Below, piece after piece: positions 39,491 through 47,441 of a DNA stretch of 64,000 nt. Each line of letters opens with the position of its first letter. The first letter of the stretch is position 1. The position numbers were made by a program, and so were the translations under genes. The notes under the pieces were generated by a model that was given only the letters and a program-made list of their open reading frames with translations, was not told the DNA's origin and did not search any database. Source of the DNA: Treponema sp. (lineage in GTDB: Bacteria; Spirochaetota; Spirochaetia; Treponematales; Breznakiellaceae); contig WRIB01000003.1 of NCBI GenBank assembly GCA_009782955.1, positions 1 through 64,000 on the forward strand, read 5' to 3'.

Positions 39491-40887
39491 TGACAAAAGA
39501 AGAAATAGAAAAAATTGCATCTCAGGTAGTTGCAAAACTCACTTTCGGTGCAGTTTCCGTTGCAAGCGGGGAAAACTGGATCTTTGATACCGTTGACGAA
39601 GCTGTTGCCAGGGCAAAAGATGCACAGCGGCAGCTTGGTAAAGCAACCCTGGAAGAACGCGGAAAGCTTATCGAAGCCATGCGTCAGGCTGCCAGAGACA
39701 ATGCGCAGAAACTTGCCGAGATGGCGAATCATGAAACAGGTTATGGCCGGGTGGAGCACAAGGTTTTAAAAAATCTTCTTGCGGCAAATAAAACTCCGGG
39801 TATTGAAGATCTCCGTACCCAGGCATGGTCCGGCGATTACGGCCTTACCCTGGTGGAAATGGCTCCTTTCGGCGTAATCGGTTCTATCACACCGTCTACA
39901 AATCCCCCGTCAACAGTTATCAACAATTCAATAAGCATGATTACGGCGGGAAATGCCGTTGTGTTTAATCCGCACCCTGCGGCAAAAAATGTTTCTCAGG
40001 AAACAATGCGCATTCTTAACGAAGCAATTGTATCGGCCGGAGGACCTGTAGGGCTTATTACAACAGTGCGTGAACCAACTTTGGAAACCGGAACGGCCCT
40101 GATGACCCACAAAGATATTCCCCTTCTTTCCATTACCGGCGGGGAACCGGTAGTAAAAGCTGCCATGAAAACCGGCAAAAAAGTTATTGCCGCCGGTCCG
40201 GGAAATCCTCCTGTAATTGTTGATGATACGGCAATACTGGAAAAAGCGGCAAAAGACATAGTGGATGGCGCTTCATTCGACAACAATGTGTTATGTGTTG
40301 CCGAAAAAGAAGTCTTTGCCTTTGCCAATATTACTGACGCGCTTATTGCAGAAATGGTTCGTAACGGCGCTTTTCTTATTGGCGGCGAAGACATAAAAAA
40401 AGTTCTTGCTACTACCTTAATCAACAAAGACGGGCAGTATGTAATTAACCGGAAATATGTGGGGCGTGATGCTGCGGTAATACTTCGGGACGCAGGTGTA
40501 GCTTATACCGGAAATCCCCGGCTTGTTATTGCAGAAGTTGATCCCTATCATCCTTTTGTTATGACAGAAATGCTTATGCCTGTTTTGGGTATTGCAAGGG
40601 TAAAAGACATAGACGATGCTGTCTCCCATGCAATTCGTGCCGAGCAGGGCTGCCAGCATTCGGCGATGATCCACTCAACCAATATCAAACACATGAGCTA
40701 TGCAGCCCATGCGCTGAATACAACGATTTTTGTTAAAAATGCCCCCTCTTATTCAGGGATTGGCTTTAACGGTGAAGGGTATGCAACACTTACCATTGCA
40801 ACTCCCACCGGAGAAGGAGTAACGGCGGCTCACTCATTTACACGCTTGCGGCGCTGTGTGCTCCATGGAGATTTCAGAATTGTTTAA
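39487..40887 (+). CDS. CoA-acylating aldehyde dehydrogenase (EutE/PduP family)
   Basis: GVIGSITPSTNPPSTVINNSISMITAGNAVVFNPHPAAK; SFDNNVLCVAEKEVF (catalytic Cys); N-terminal helix TKEEIEKIASQVVAKL. Confidence 0.95.
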   Translation: MMTKEEIEKIASQVVAKLTFGAVSVASGENWIFDTVDEAVARAKDAQRQLGKATLEERGKLIEAMRQAARDNAQKLAEMANHETGYGRVEHKVLKNLLAANKTPGIEDLRTQAWSGDYGLTLVEMAPFGVIGSITPSTNPPSTVINNSISMITAGNAVVFNPHPAAKNVSQETMRILNEAIVSAGGPVGLITTVREPTLETGTALMTHKDIPLLSITGGEPVVKAAMKTGKKVIAAGPGNPPVIVDDTAILEKAAKDIVDGASFDNNVLCVAEKEVFAFANITDALIAEMVRNGAFLIGGEDIKKVLATTLINKDGQYVINRKYVGRDAAVILRDAGVAYTGNPRLVIAEVDPYHPFVMTEMLMPVLGIARVKDIDDAVSHAIRAEQGCQHSAMIHSTNIKHMSYAAHALNTTIFVKNAPSYSGIGFNGEGYATLTIATPTGEGVTAAHSFTRLRRCVLHGDFRIV

Positions 40888-40936
40888 ACAGAAAGGACGG
40901 GTTTTTGGTTGAATTTGAGTGAGGTGAATTAATCAA

Positions 40937-42256
40937 ATGAGTTTTCTTGACCAGGTACGTGAGGCAGGTATAGTCGGCGCCGGAGGCGCCGGATTTCCCA
41001 CCCATGTAAAACTGGACACACAGGCTGAATACCTCATTGCCAATGGCGCAGAATGTGAGCCGTTACTCCGCTCGGATCGCCGTATTATGGAAAAAAACGC
41101 CGCTGACATAGTGCGCGCCATGCTTGCTGCAGCGGAACACATGGGTGCAAAAAAACTTGTTATTGCGACCAAAAGCCATTACGAAGAAGCGGTTAACTCA
41201 CTTAAAAAAGCAACTGCCGGAACAAAAATAGAGCTTCATTTAATGAAGAGTACTTATCCTTCCGGCGACGAACAAACTCTTGTATATGATGTTACAGGCC
41301 GTGTTGTTCCTACCGGCGGAATTCCTCTTGATGTAAAAACCGTGGTTTCCAATGTTGCCACCCTTGTAAACATTGCAGGCGCTCTTGACGGTAAACCTGT
41401 AACAGACAAAATAATTACCGTTTCGGGAGCGGTAAAAAATCCCGTTACCATGGAAGTTCCCATAGGCACTCCCATAAGTGCCCTTATCGAAGCGGCAGGG
41501 GGTTTTGAATCGGGAAATGCCGGCGATTATGAAGTGATACTTGGCGGCCCTCTAATGGGCGCTTCGGCACAAAGCCTGGAAGAGCCTGTAACAAAGATCA
41601 CCGGGGGCATACTGCCTCTGCCGAAAAAACACAAACTTCTTTCGTATAAACACGTAGATTTACAAAGGCAGGCAAAACTTGCCAAAGCTGTATGCTGCCA
41701 ATGTTCAATCTGTACCCAGCTTTGTCCGCGGGCTGCGCTTGGTCTTGGCGTTGCTCCCCATAAGGCAATGCGTGCACTCTCTTCAGAAAAAGGCAATTTG
41801 CTCGGTAATACCGACAGTCTTTTTAGCTGCTGCGAATGCGGAATTTGTAGTTACTATGCCTGTAACTTTGGTCTTGCCCCATCAACGGTAATGGGGAACT
41901 TTAAGAAGGCCATGATGGGAGAGGGGATTAAACCGGAAAAAGAAAAAGCAGGTCCTGTGGATTCCGGACTTGGGGTTAAAAAAATCCCTTTAAAGCGGCT
42001 TATGTCACGGCTTGCTCTTGTAAAATACGATCGGGATGCACCGTTAATATCTTTTACCGGAAAAGTAAACGAGTACCGCATTCCTCTGAAAATGCACCTG
42101 GGCGCTCCCTGCAAAGCAGCGGTAGAAAAAGGGACGGCAGTAAAAAAAGGAACGGTTATTGGAATACCTCAGGGATTGGGATCGCTGATCCATGCGCCGG
42201 TTAATGGAACAGTGGTTGATGTACAATCTGATATCATAACAATAAAGGCAGAGTAA
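40937..42256 (+). CDS. PduS/RnfC-like flavin and iron-sulfur protein
   Basis: VGAGGAGFPTHVKLDTQAEYLIANGAECEPLL (RnfC N-terminal FMN/NADH region); SLBB region; CCQCSICTQLCPRA and CCECGICSYYACNF clusters. Confidence 0.92.
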   Translation: MSFLDQVREAGIVGAGGAGFPTHVKLDTQAEYLIANGAECEPLLRSDRRIMEKNAADIVRAMLAAAEHMGAKKLVIATKSHYEEAVNSLKKATAGTKIELHLMKSTYPSGDEQTLVYDVTGRVVPTGGIPLDVKTVVSNVATLVNIAGALDGKPVTDKIITVSGAVKNPVTMEVPIGTPISALIEAAGGFESGNAGDYEVILGGPLMGASAQSLEEPVTKITGGILPLPKKHKLLSYKHVDLQRQAKLAKAVCCQCSICTQLCPRAALGLGVAPHKAMRALSSEKGNLLGNTDSLFSCCECGICSYYACNFGLAPSTVMGNFKKAMMGEGIKPEKEKAGPVDSGLGVKKIPLKRLMSRLALVKYDRDAPLISFTGKVNEYRIPLKMHLGAPCKAAVEKGTAVKKGTVIGIPQGLGSLIHAPVNGTVVDVQSDIITIKAE

Positions 42257-42260
42257 GGTA

Positions 42261-42809
42261 ATGAGAAATGCACTGGGAATGATAGAAACCATGTCCATAC
42301 CTTTGGGTATACAGGCCGGCGATGCCATGCTCAAAGCTGCGGGAGTGGAACTCGTAACGTCCCAGGCAGTCTGTGCGGGAAAATATATTGTTATTGTAGA
42401 AGGGGAAGTTGCAGCGGTTCGCTCTTCTGTAGAAGCAGGCAAAACTTCCGCGGGTTCTGCCCTGGTGGATTCCCTTGTAATTCCCGGTATACATGAACAG
42501 GTAGCGCCTGCTATTGTTGCAACCGCAGAAACAGAAGATGTAAATGCTCTTGGAATAATGGAAAGTTACAGCATGTGCGCAGCCATACAGGCAGCGGATG
42601 CAGCGGTAAAGACTGCGGCGATTAACCTTATCGAAGTCCGGTTAGGAAGGGGTTTGGGCGGCAAGGCTTTTGTTATACTAACCGGAGAAGTTGCCGCTGT
42701 CCGGGCCGCCGTTGAAGCGGCGGAGAGTTTGGAAGAAGTGCATGGTATGCTTGGGGCAAGTACGGTTATTCCGTCTCCCCATAAAAAAATAATTGAATCT
42801 ATTTGTTAA
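42261..42809 (+). CDS. BMC-T tandem-domain shell protein, PduT-like (Cys38 conserved)
   Basis: ALGMIETMSIPLGIQAGDAMLKAAGVELVTSQAVCAGK and ALGIMESYSMCAAIQAADAAVKTAAINLIEV: two BMC domains. Confidence 0.94.
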   Translation: MRNALGMIETMSIPLGIQAGDAMLKAAGVELVTSQAVCAGKYIVIVEGEVAAVRSSVEAGKTSAGSALVDSLVIPGIHEQVAPAIVATAETEDVNALGIMESYSMCAAIQAADAAVKTAAINLIEVRLGRGLGGKAFVILTGEVAAVRAAVEAAESLEEVHGMLGASTVIPSPHKKIIESIC

Positions 42810-42834
42810 ACAAATACATTTGTAAGGAGTTGGT

Positions 42835-43122
42835 ATGAAAGAAGCATTAGGAATGGTAGAAACCAAGGGACTTATCGGAGCCATTGAAGCGGCCGATGCC
42901 ATGGTAAAAGCTGCCAACGTAGAACTTATCGGCAAACAGCAGATAGGATCAGGGCTGGTTACCGTTATGGTCCGGGGCGATGTTGGAGCTGTAAAAGCTG
43001 CTGTCGACGCCGGAGCTGAAGCGGCCAAACGTGTGGGAAATCTCTACGGACTTCATGTAATCCCCAGACCTCATGGTGATGTGGAAGGGATACTGCCTTC
43101 GGTTCCCAAGGCGGCAAAATAA
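42835..43122 (+). CDS. BMC-H hexameric shell protein 1 (PduA/EutM family)
   Basis: [64 protein letters not shown]. Confidence 0.97.
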   Translation: MKEALGMVETKGLIGAIEAADAMVKAANVELIGKQQIGSGLVTVMVRGDVGAVKAAVDAGAEAAKRVGNLYGLHVIPRPHGDVEGILPSVPKAAK

Positions 43123-43395
43123 GTGTATACGGGCATTGTTACCGGAACTGTAGTCGCTACGGTCAAGGAGGAACGTCTTCAGGGAATTCCCCTTTTAACC
43201 GTAAAACTGATTGAAAACGGGAAAGAGGCCGGCTCTATTGTTGCCGGAGACTCAACCCGTCAGGCAGGACCTGGTGATTATGTATATCTGATCGGATCTA
43301 AGGAAGCCGCAAAGATGTTCCGCAAAGACGTACCGGTCGATGCGGCCATAGTCGGCTTTATAGATACATACAACGAAGAAATACCCCCAGGGTAA
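43123..43395 (+). CDS. BMC-P vertex protein 2 (EutN/CcmL family; GTG start)
   Basis: YTGIVTGTVVATVKEERLQGIPLLTVKLIENG...VAGDSTRQAGPGDYVYLIGSKEAA. Confidence 0.92.
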   Translation: MYTGIVTGTVVATVKEERLQGIPLLTVKLIENGKEAGSIVAGDSTRQAGPGDYVYLIGSKEAAKMFRKDVPVDAAIVGFIDTYNEEIPPG

Positions 43396-43400
43396 AAATT

Positions 43401-43421
43401 AAAGAATGAATAACATTCTTT
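43401..43421 (+). promoter_or_regulatory. Intercistronic hairpin upstream of BMC-H 2
   Basis: AAAGAATG-aataa-CATTCTTT perfect 8-bp stem, then aggagg RBS. Confidence 0.6.
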
Positions 43422-43435
43422 ACAGGAGGATCTAA

Positions 43436-43705
43436 ATGAAAGAAGCATTGGGAATGGTAGAAACCAAGGGGCTTATCGGAGCCATTGAAGCGGCGGATGC
43501 CATGGTAAAGGCTGCCAATGTAAAACTTGTCGGCAAAGAACAGATCGGCTCAGGATTGGTCACCGTTATGGTACGGGGCGATACCGGCGCCGTTAAAGCT
43601 GCCGTTGATGCGGGCGCAGCTGCCGCCAAAGTAGTGGGCGAACTCTACGGTCTCCATGTTATTCCCGCTCCCCATGATGATGTGGAAGGAATACTGCCCA
43701 AATAA
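43436..43705 (+). CDS. BMC-H hexameric shell protein 2
   Basis: [65 protein letters not shown]; near-paralogue of BMC-H 1. Confidence 0.97.
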   Translation: MKEALGMVETKGLIGAIEAADAMVKAANVKLVGKEQIGSGLVTVMVRGDTGAVKAAVDAGAAAAKVVGELYGLHVIPAPHDDVEGILPK

Positions 43706-43714
43706 AGGCCGATT

Positions 43715-44014
43715 GTGAAAATCGCCAAAGTTGTTGGAAACCTCATCTCCACTATCAAGGATAGAAGTTTTACAAACTATAAACTGATGATCGTGGAATA
43801 CCTCAATCCCGACGGAACTCCCGACGGTAAGCGTCAGATTGCCTTTGATGCGGCCCATGCAGGGGTGGGAGATATAGTTCTGGTAAATGTAGACGGCGGA
43901 GCGGCCAATATGTTTACAGGCGATAAGGAACTTATCGCAGATCTTACTATTTGCGGGGTTTTGGACAGTTTTACTATCAACGGCAAACAGACTGTTGCCC
44001 AACACGGAAAATAG
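43715..44014 (+). CDS. BMC-P vertex protein 3 (EutN/CcmL family; GTG start)
   Basis: KIAKVVGNLISTIKDRSFTNYKLMIVEYLNPDG...AFDAAHAGVGDIVLVNVDGGAANMF...CGVLDSF. Confidence 0.92.
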   Translation: MKIAKVVGNLISTIKDRSFTNYKLMIVEYLNPDGTPDGKRQIAFDAAHAGVGDIVLVNVDGGAANMFTGDKELIADLTICGVLDSFTINGKQTVAQHGK

Positions 44015-44018
44015 CACA

Positions 44019-44201
44019 GTTATTGTAGTTCACCGCCGGAGGCGGTGTGTGCATGCGTCCCTTCGGGCCACGGCGCCGTTACCGGCGAGCGCAAGGAAGT
44101 TATTATAGTTCACCGCCGGAGGCGGTGTGTGCATGCGTCCCTTCGGGCCGCGAGCGCAAGGAAGTTATTATAGTTCGCCACCAGGAGGTGGCGTGTGCAT
44201 G
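44019..44201 (+). repeat. Tandem array of 2.5 units of the SD-hairpin repeat upstream of DeoC 3
   Basis: agttattrtagttCACCGCCggaGGCGGTGtgtgcATGcgtcccttcgggcc...gcgagcgcaagga twice (44019-44098, 44099-44163), then partial unit agttattatagttCGCCACCaggaGGTGGCGtgtgcATG. Confidence 0.9.
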
Positions 44202-45014
44202 AATGTGAATGAAATTATTAAAGAGACCGAAAGAGAACTTGGAAAGCTTTTGGGAACAGGCAGTAAAACGGCACTGCCTACCGCTGTTCTTCCCGTTTCC
44301 CATTCCGGATTAAGCCTTGGTCCGTCCGCAGAACTGCGCGGTAAAGGTATGAATTTGACAGTTCCGGGTAAACTTGAACATTCTCTTCTCGATCCGGGAA
44401 TCAGCAGAGAAAAGATTAATGCCGAATGTAAGCTTGCCGCTGAATACAGGGTGGCCAATGTGGTGGTGTCTCCCTATTATGTGGAGTGTGCTGCAAACAT
44501 TCTTGGCAGTACCGACGTAGCGGTATGTTCTGCAGCGGGTTTTCCCCACGGTGCCGCTTCTCAGACGGCAAAAAGCGCAGAACTCCGTGAATGTATTCGC
44601 AAAGGTGCTGCGGAAATGGATGTGGCATTAAATGTGCTGGCAATAAAAAGCGGTGAAATTGATATTGCACGGCGTGAATTACAGGAAATGCTCCAAATTG
44701 CCCGGGGCAAGTGTCTGATTAAGGCAATTTATGAACAGTCTCTGTATTCTGATGAAGAAAAAAAGGCTGTTCTTTCTTTAATTCGTGATTGCGGATGCGA
44801 TTTTGTTAAAATCTCCAATGCCCTTTCCGGAAAAAAAGCCGAAGAAGCGGATGTTATATTTGTGCGGAGTATTGTAGGCGGCAAAGTCGGTATCAAAATT
44901 GATGGCGGTGTAAAAACCCTGCAAAGGGCTCTGGAGCTATTTAACAGCGGTGCAGATCGTATAGGTTTAACAGCCACTATAGGTGTTGCAAAAGAAGCCC
45001 TTGGAACCGGTTGA
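44199..45014 (+). CDS. Divergent DeoC-family aldolase 3 (alternative in-frame starts 44133/44127)
   Basis: CSAAGFPHGAASQTAKSAELRE, MDVALNVLAIKSG, CDFVKISNALSGKK, VGIKIDGGVK; N-terminal helix MNVNEIIKETERELGKLLG. Confidence 0.88.
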   Translation: MNVNEIIKETERELGKLLGTGSKTALPTAVLPVSHSGLSLGPSAELRGKGMNLTVPGKLEHSLLDPGISREKINAECKLAAEYRVANVVVSPYYVECAANILGSTDVAVCSAAGFPHGAASQTAKSAELRECIRKGAAEMDVALNVLAIKSGEIDIARRELQEMLQIARGKCLIKAIYEQSLYSDEEKKAVLSLIRDCGCDFVKISNALSGKKAEEADVIFVRSIVGGKVGIKIDGGVKTLQRALELFNSGADRIGLTATIGVAKEALGTG

Positions 45015-45144
45015 TCCAAACCGGATATTTTACCTGATGTGATGATTCAGGATAAAAGATAACTAAAAAGCCCTCTTGAATAAGTTTTTTCACCTTGTTA
45101 CAATTCAATAACGGGGGTTTATGGCCCTCTAACGGAGTTATTTC

Positions 45145-45543
45145 ATGGGTATTGTTGGTATACTGCTTTTAGTGGTTTTTATGCTTATAGCGGTGTTATT
45201 AATCCTCCTGGTACTGGTTCAGAATGAAGAAGGGGACAGTTTAGGGGGAATTTTTGCCGGGGGAAGCGCCTCCGCTTTCGGATCCAGGTCGGGGAATGTG
45301 CTGACCAGGGCTACTTCCATTCTTGGAGCCCTGTTTTTAATGCTAAGCCTGGGTATGGCGCTGCTCAACCGTAGTTCTGGAACATCCGGGGTAGAGGCTG
45401 CAGGACGGGAACAATCTGTAAGCGGAGATAATATCTGGTGGGAAAATACCGATACCGGGGTTTCTCCCGAAGGAATTTACACAGAGGGGATTGCTCCTGA
45501 AGAGATTCCTTCCGAAGATCTTGAACCCGGGACGGGGGAATAA
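45145..45543 (+). CDS. secG: Protein translocase subunit SecG with acidic C-terminal extension
   Basis: LVLVQNEEGDSLGGIFAGGSASAFGSRSGNVLTRATSILGALFLMLSLGMALL. Confidence 0.92.
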   Translation: MGIVGILLLVVFMLIAVLLILLVLVQNEEGDSLGGIFAGGSASAFGSRSGNVLTRATSILGALFLMLSLGMALLNRSSGTSGVEAAGREQSVSGDNIWWENTDTGVSPEGIYTEGIAPEEIPSEDLEPGTGE

Positions 45544-46018
45544 AATGCTATTAAGTGAGCTCTTTGAGAGTAATTTTATAAAAATTGGCCTTGAAGCCGA
45601 AGACAAGGATGAGGCCTTCGAAGAGCTTGCCGATGCTTTTTGTCAGGCTTCTCATATAAATATCAGGGAAGAGGTGCTTGAAGCAATCAGAACCCGGGAA
45701 CGAAAAATGTCTACAGGCATTCAGAAAGGAATTGCCGTTCCTCACGGAAGGGTAGCTTCCATAGACAAGGTTTACGGATTTTTGGGTATTTCCCGGCAAG
45801 GCATTGATTATGATGCTCTGGACGAACAGCCGGTGTATCTTCTTTTTATGATTCTTGCTCCTCAGACAGAATCGGAGTTACATTTGCGTATTCTGAAAAG
45901 GCTGGCGGAAATGCTGCAAAATCCGCAATTTTTTACTGATCTTGCTTCACAAAACGATCCAACATCAGCCAGCGCCATTATCAGAAAGTACGAAAACATT
46001 CTTACTGCATTAGATTAA
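45544..46018 (+). CDS. PTS EIIA(Ntr)-like protein (PtsN)
   Basis: ESNFIKIGLEAEDKDEAFEELADAF...RERKMSTGIQKGIAVPHGRVASIDKVYGFLGISRQGIDYDALD. Confidence 0.9.
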
Positions 46019-46023
46019 ATAAT

Positions 46024-46404
46024 ATGGATGATACGGATATTTTGCAGCATTTGCTCAAGATAGAAGGACAGGCTGCAGTTTTGGTAGATGATGCCCAGGC
46101 AGAAGCAGATCGGCGTATCAAAGAAGCAGAAGAAAAAAACCGGATTGCTTTTGATGAATCGTATCAAAAATTAACTGCGGAACTGGAAACGGAATACCGG
46201 ATATCGGCCGACGCCGTTAAAAATAAATATAACAGGATTCTTGATGAATACCGGGCGAGTCTTGATTCTATGCCCAGGCAAAACGAAAGTTTTTCAGATC
46301 TGGCTTTTTCTCTGCTTGTGGGAGAAAAATGTATAATCACCCAGGCAAACGAATGTGAGCTTGCCCGACCACTTGCAAGTGGTCGGGCGGAGTTCCCCTC
46401 TTGA
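46024..46404 (+). CDS. Coiled-coil V-ATPase stalk protein (subunit G/AhaH-like)
   Basis: GQAAVLVDDAQAEADRRIKEAEEKNRIAFDESYQKL; first gene of the V-ATPase operon. Confidence 0.65.
   Translation: MDDTDILQHLLKIEGQAAVLVDDAQAEADRRIKEAEEKNRIAFDESYQKLTAELETEYRISADAVKNKYNRILDEYRASLDSMPRQNESFSDLAFSLLVGEKCIITQANECELARPLASGRAEFPS
46363..46388. repeat. 26-bp perfect palindrome inside the 3' end of the stalk gene
   Basis: GCCCGACCACTTG|CAAGTGGTCGGGC. Confidence 0.9.
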
Positions 46405-47441
46405 TTCGTTCGGGGGAAAAGGCCTATGCCTTTGTCAAGGCCAGCGGCATTATCGGCAAGTCTTTTATAAGCCGCCGTATAACCGCACTTAACCCCATAA
46501 ACCGGCTTTCTGAACTGGATCAGCTTGTATTTGGATCGGAAGCCAGAGAACTGCCCGAACGGGAACTGCTTTCCGATCTTGAACGGCGTCTTTCCGGCCG
46601 AGGGGTTGATGCCATTGGTTCGGTTCTTAAATCATTTAAAAATCCTCCGGTTCTGTTTTTGCTTTTACTGAGGGTTTATGAATACTCGGATCTTAAAACC
46701 GCACTTGCTTTGATTGCTGAAGGAGAAGTTTCATCCAGACCGGCTTTTACACCTCTGGGTAGTTTTGGTACCGTTAATTTTAGCGCCTGGCCGGATCCCA
46801 AAGCAATGCTTGAGCAAACGGATTTGCAGTTTATTCTTGCGTACCTTGACCAAAACAAATATCCTGCCGCTCCTGTGAAACCGGGAGATGATAACCCCGG
46901 TGAAGTATCTTTAGAAACAGCTTTGGATCGCGATTACTACACAAAATTATGGACAAGTTTGACGCTTCTTAAAAAAAAGGATCGCATAGCGGCGGAAAAG
47001 ATTATTGCCGAAGAAATTGCCCTTAGGAATTGTGCCTGGGTACTCAGGTTGCGCAGATACTACGGCATGAAATCGGAAGAAGTAAAACAGCATTTGGTTT
47101 TTATAGAAAAAAACAATAAACTCTGCGAAGATGCCCTTGCTGCACTTGAGTATTCAATGGATGATTACGGCGAATGGGAGAAATGGAAACGCCTTCGTTT
47201 TCTTAATCCTGCTTTCGGTCATTGGCAGGCTGATCCCCGGTATTTTCAGAATGCTGCATCGGAATACCTGTATCATATGGCGCTGCATTGGTTCCGAACC
47301 AGTCTTTCGTATGTCGATAAAGTGTTTTGTTTTATAAAACTCAAGCAATTCGAAGAAGACCTTCTTACAAGCTGTACCGAAGGACTTGGTATGGGAATGT
47401 CCTGCAAAGATGTGCTTGTTGCTCTGGAGCTTGTTTCATGA
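46401..47441 (+). CDS. V-type ATPase subunit C-like protein (TTG start)
   Basis: Helical protein between the G-like and I subunit genes; SFISRRITALNPINRLSELDQLVFG; LLLRVYEYSDLKTAL. Confidence 0.65.
   Translation: MIRSGEKAYAFVKASGIIGKSFISRRITALNPINRLSELDQLVFGSEARELPERELLSDLERRLSGRGVDAIGSVLKSFKNPPVLFLLLLRVYEYSDLKTALALIAEGEVSSRPAFTPLGSFGTVNFSAWPDPKAMLEQTDLQFILAYLDQNKYPAAPVKPGDDNPGEVSLETALDRDYYTKLWTSLTLLKKKDRIAAEKIIAEEIALRNCAWVLRLRRYYGMKSEEVKQHLVFIEKNNKLCEDALAALEYSMDDYGEWEKWKRLRFLNPAFGHWQADPRYFQNAASEYLYHMALHWFRTSLSYVDKVFCFIKLKQFEEDLLTSCTEGLGMGMSCKDVLVALELVS

Noticed and set aside
44019-44201. CRISPR array
   Set aside because: Only 2.5 tandem units with no unique spacers; the same unit is found dispersed and in antisense; no cas genes.
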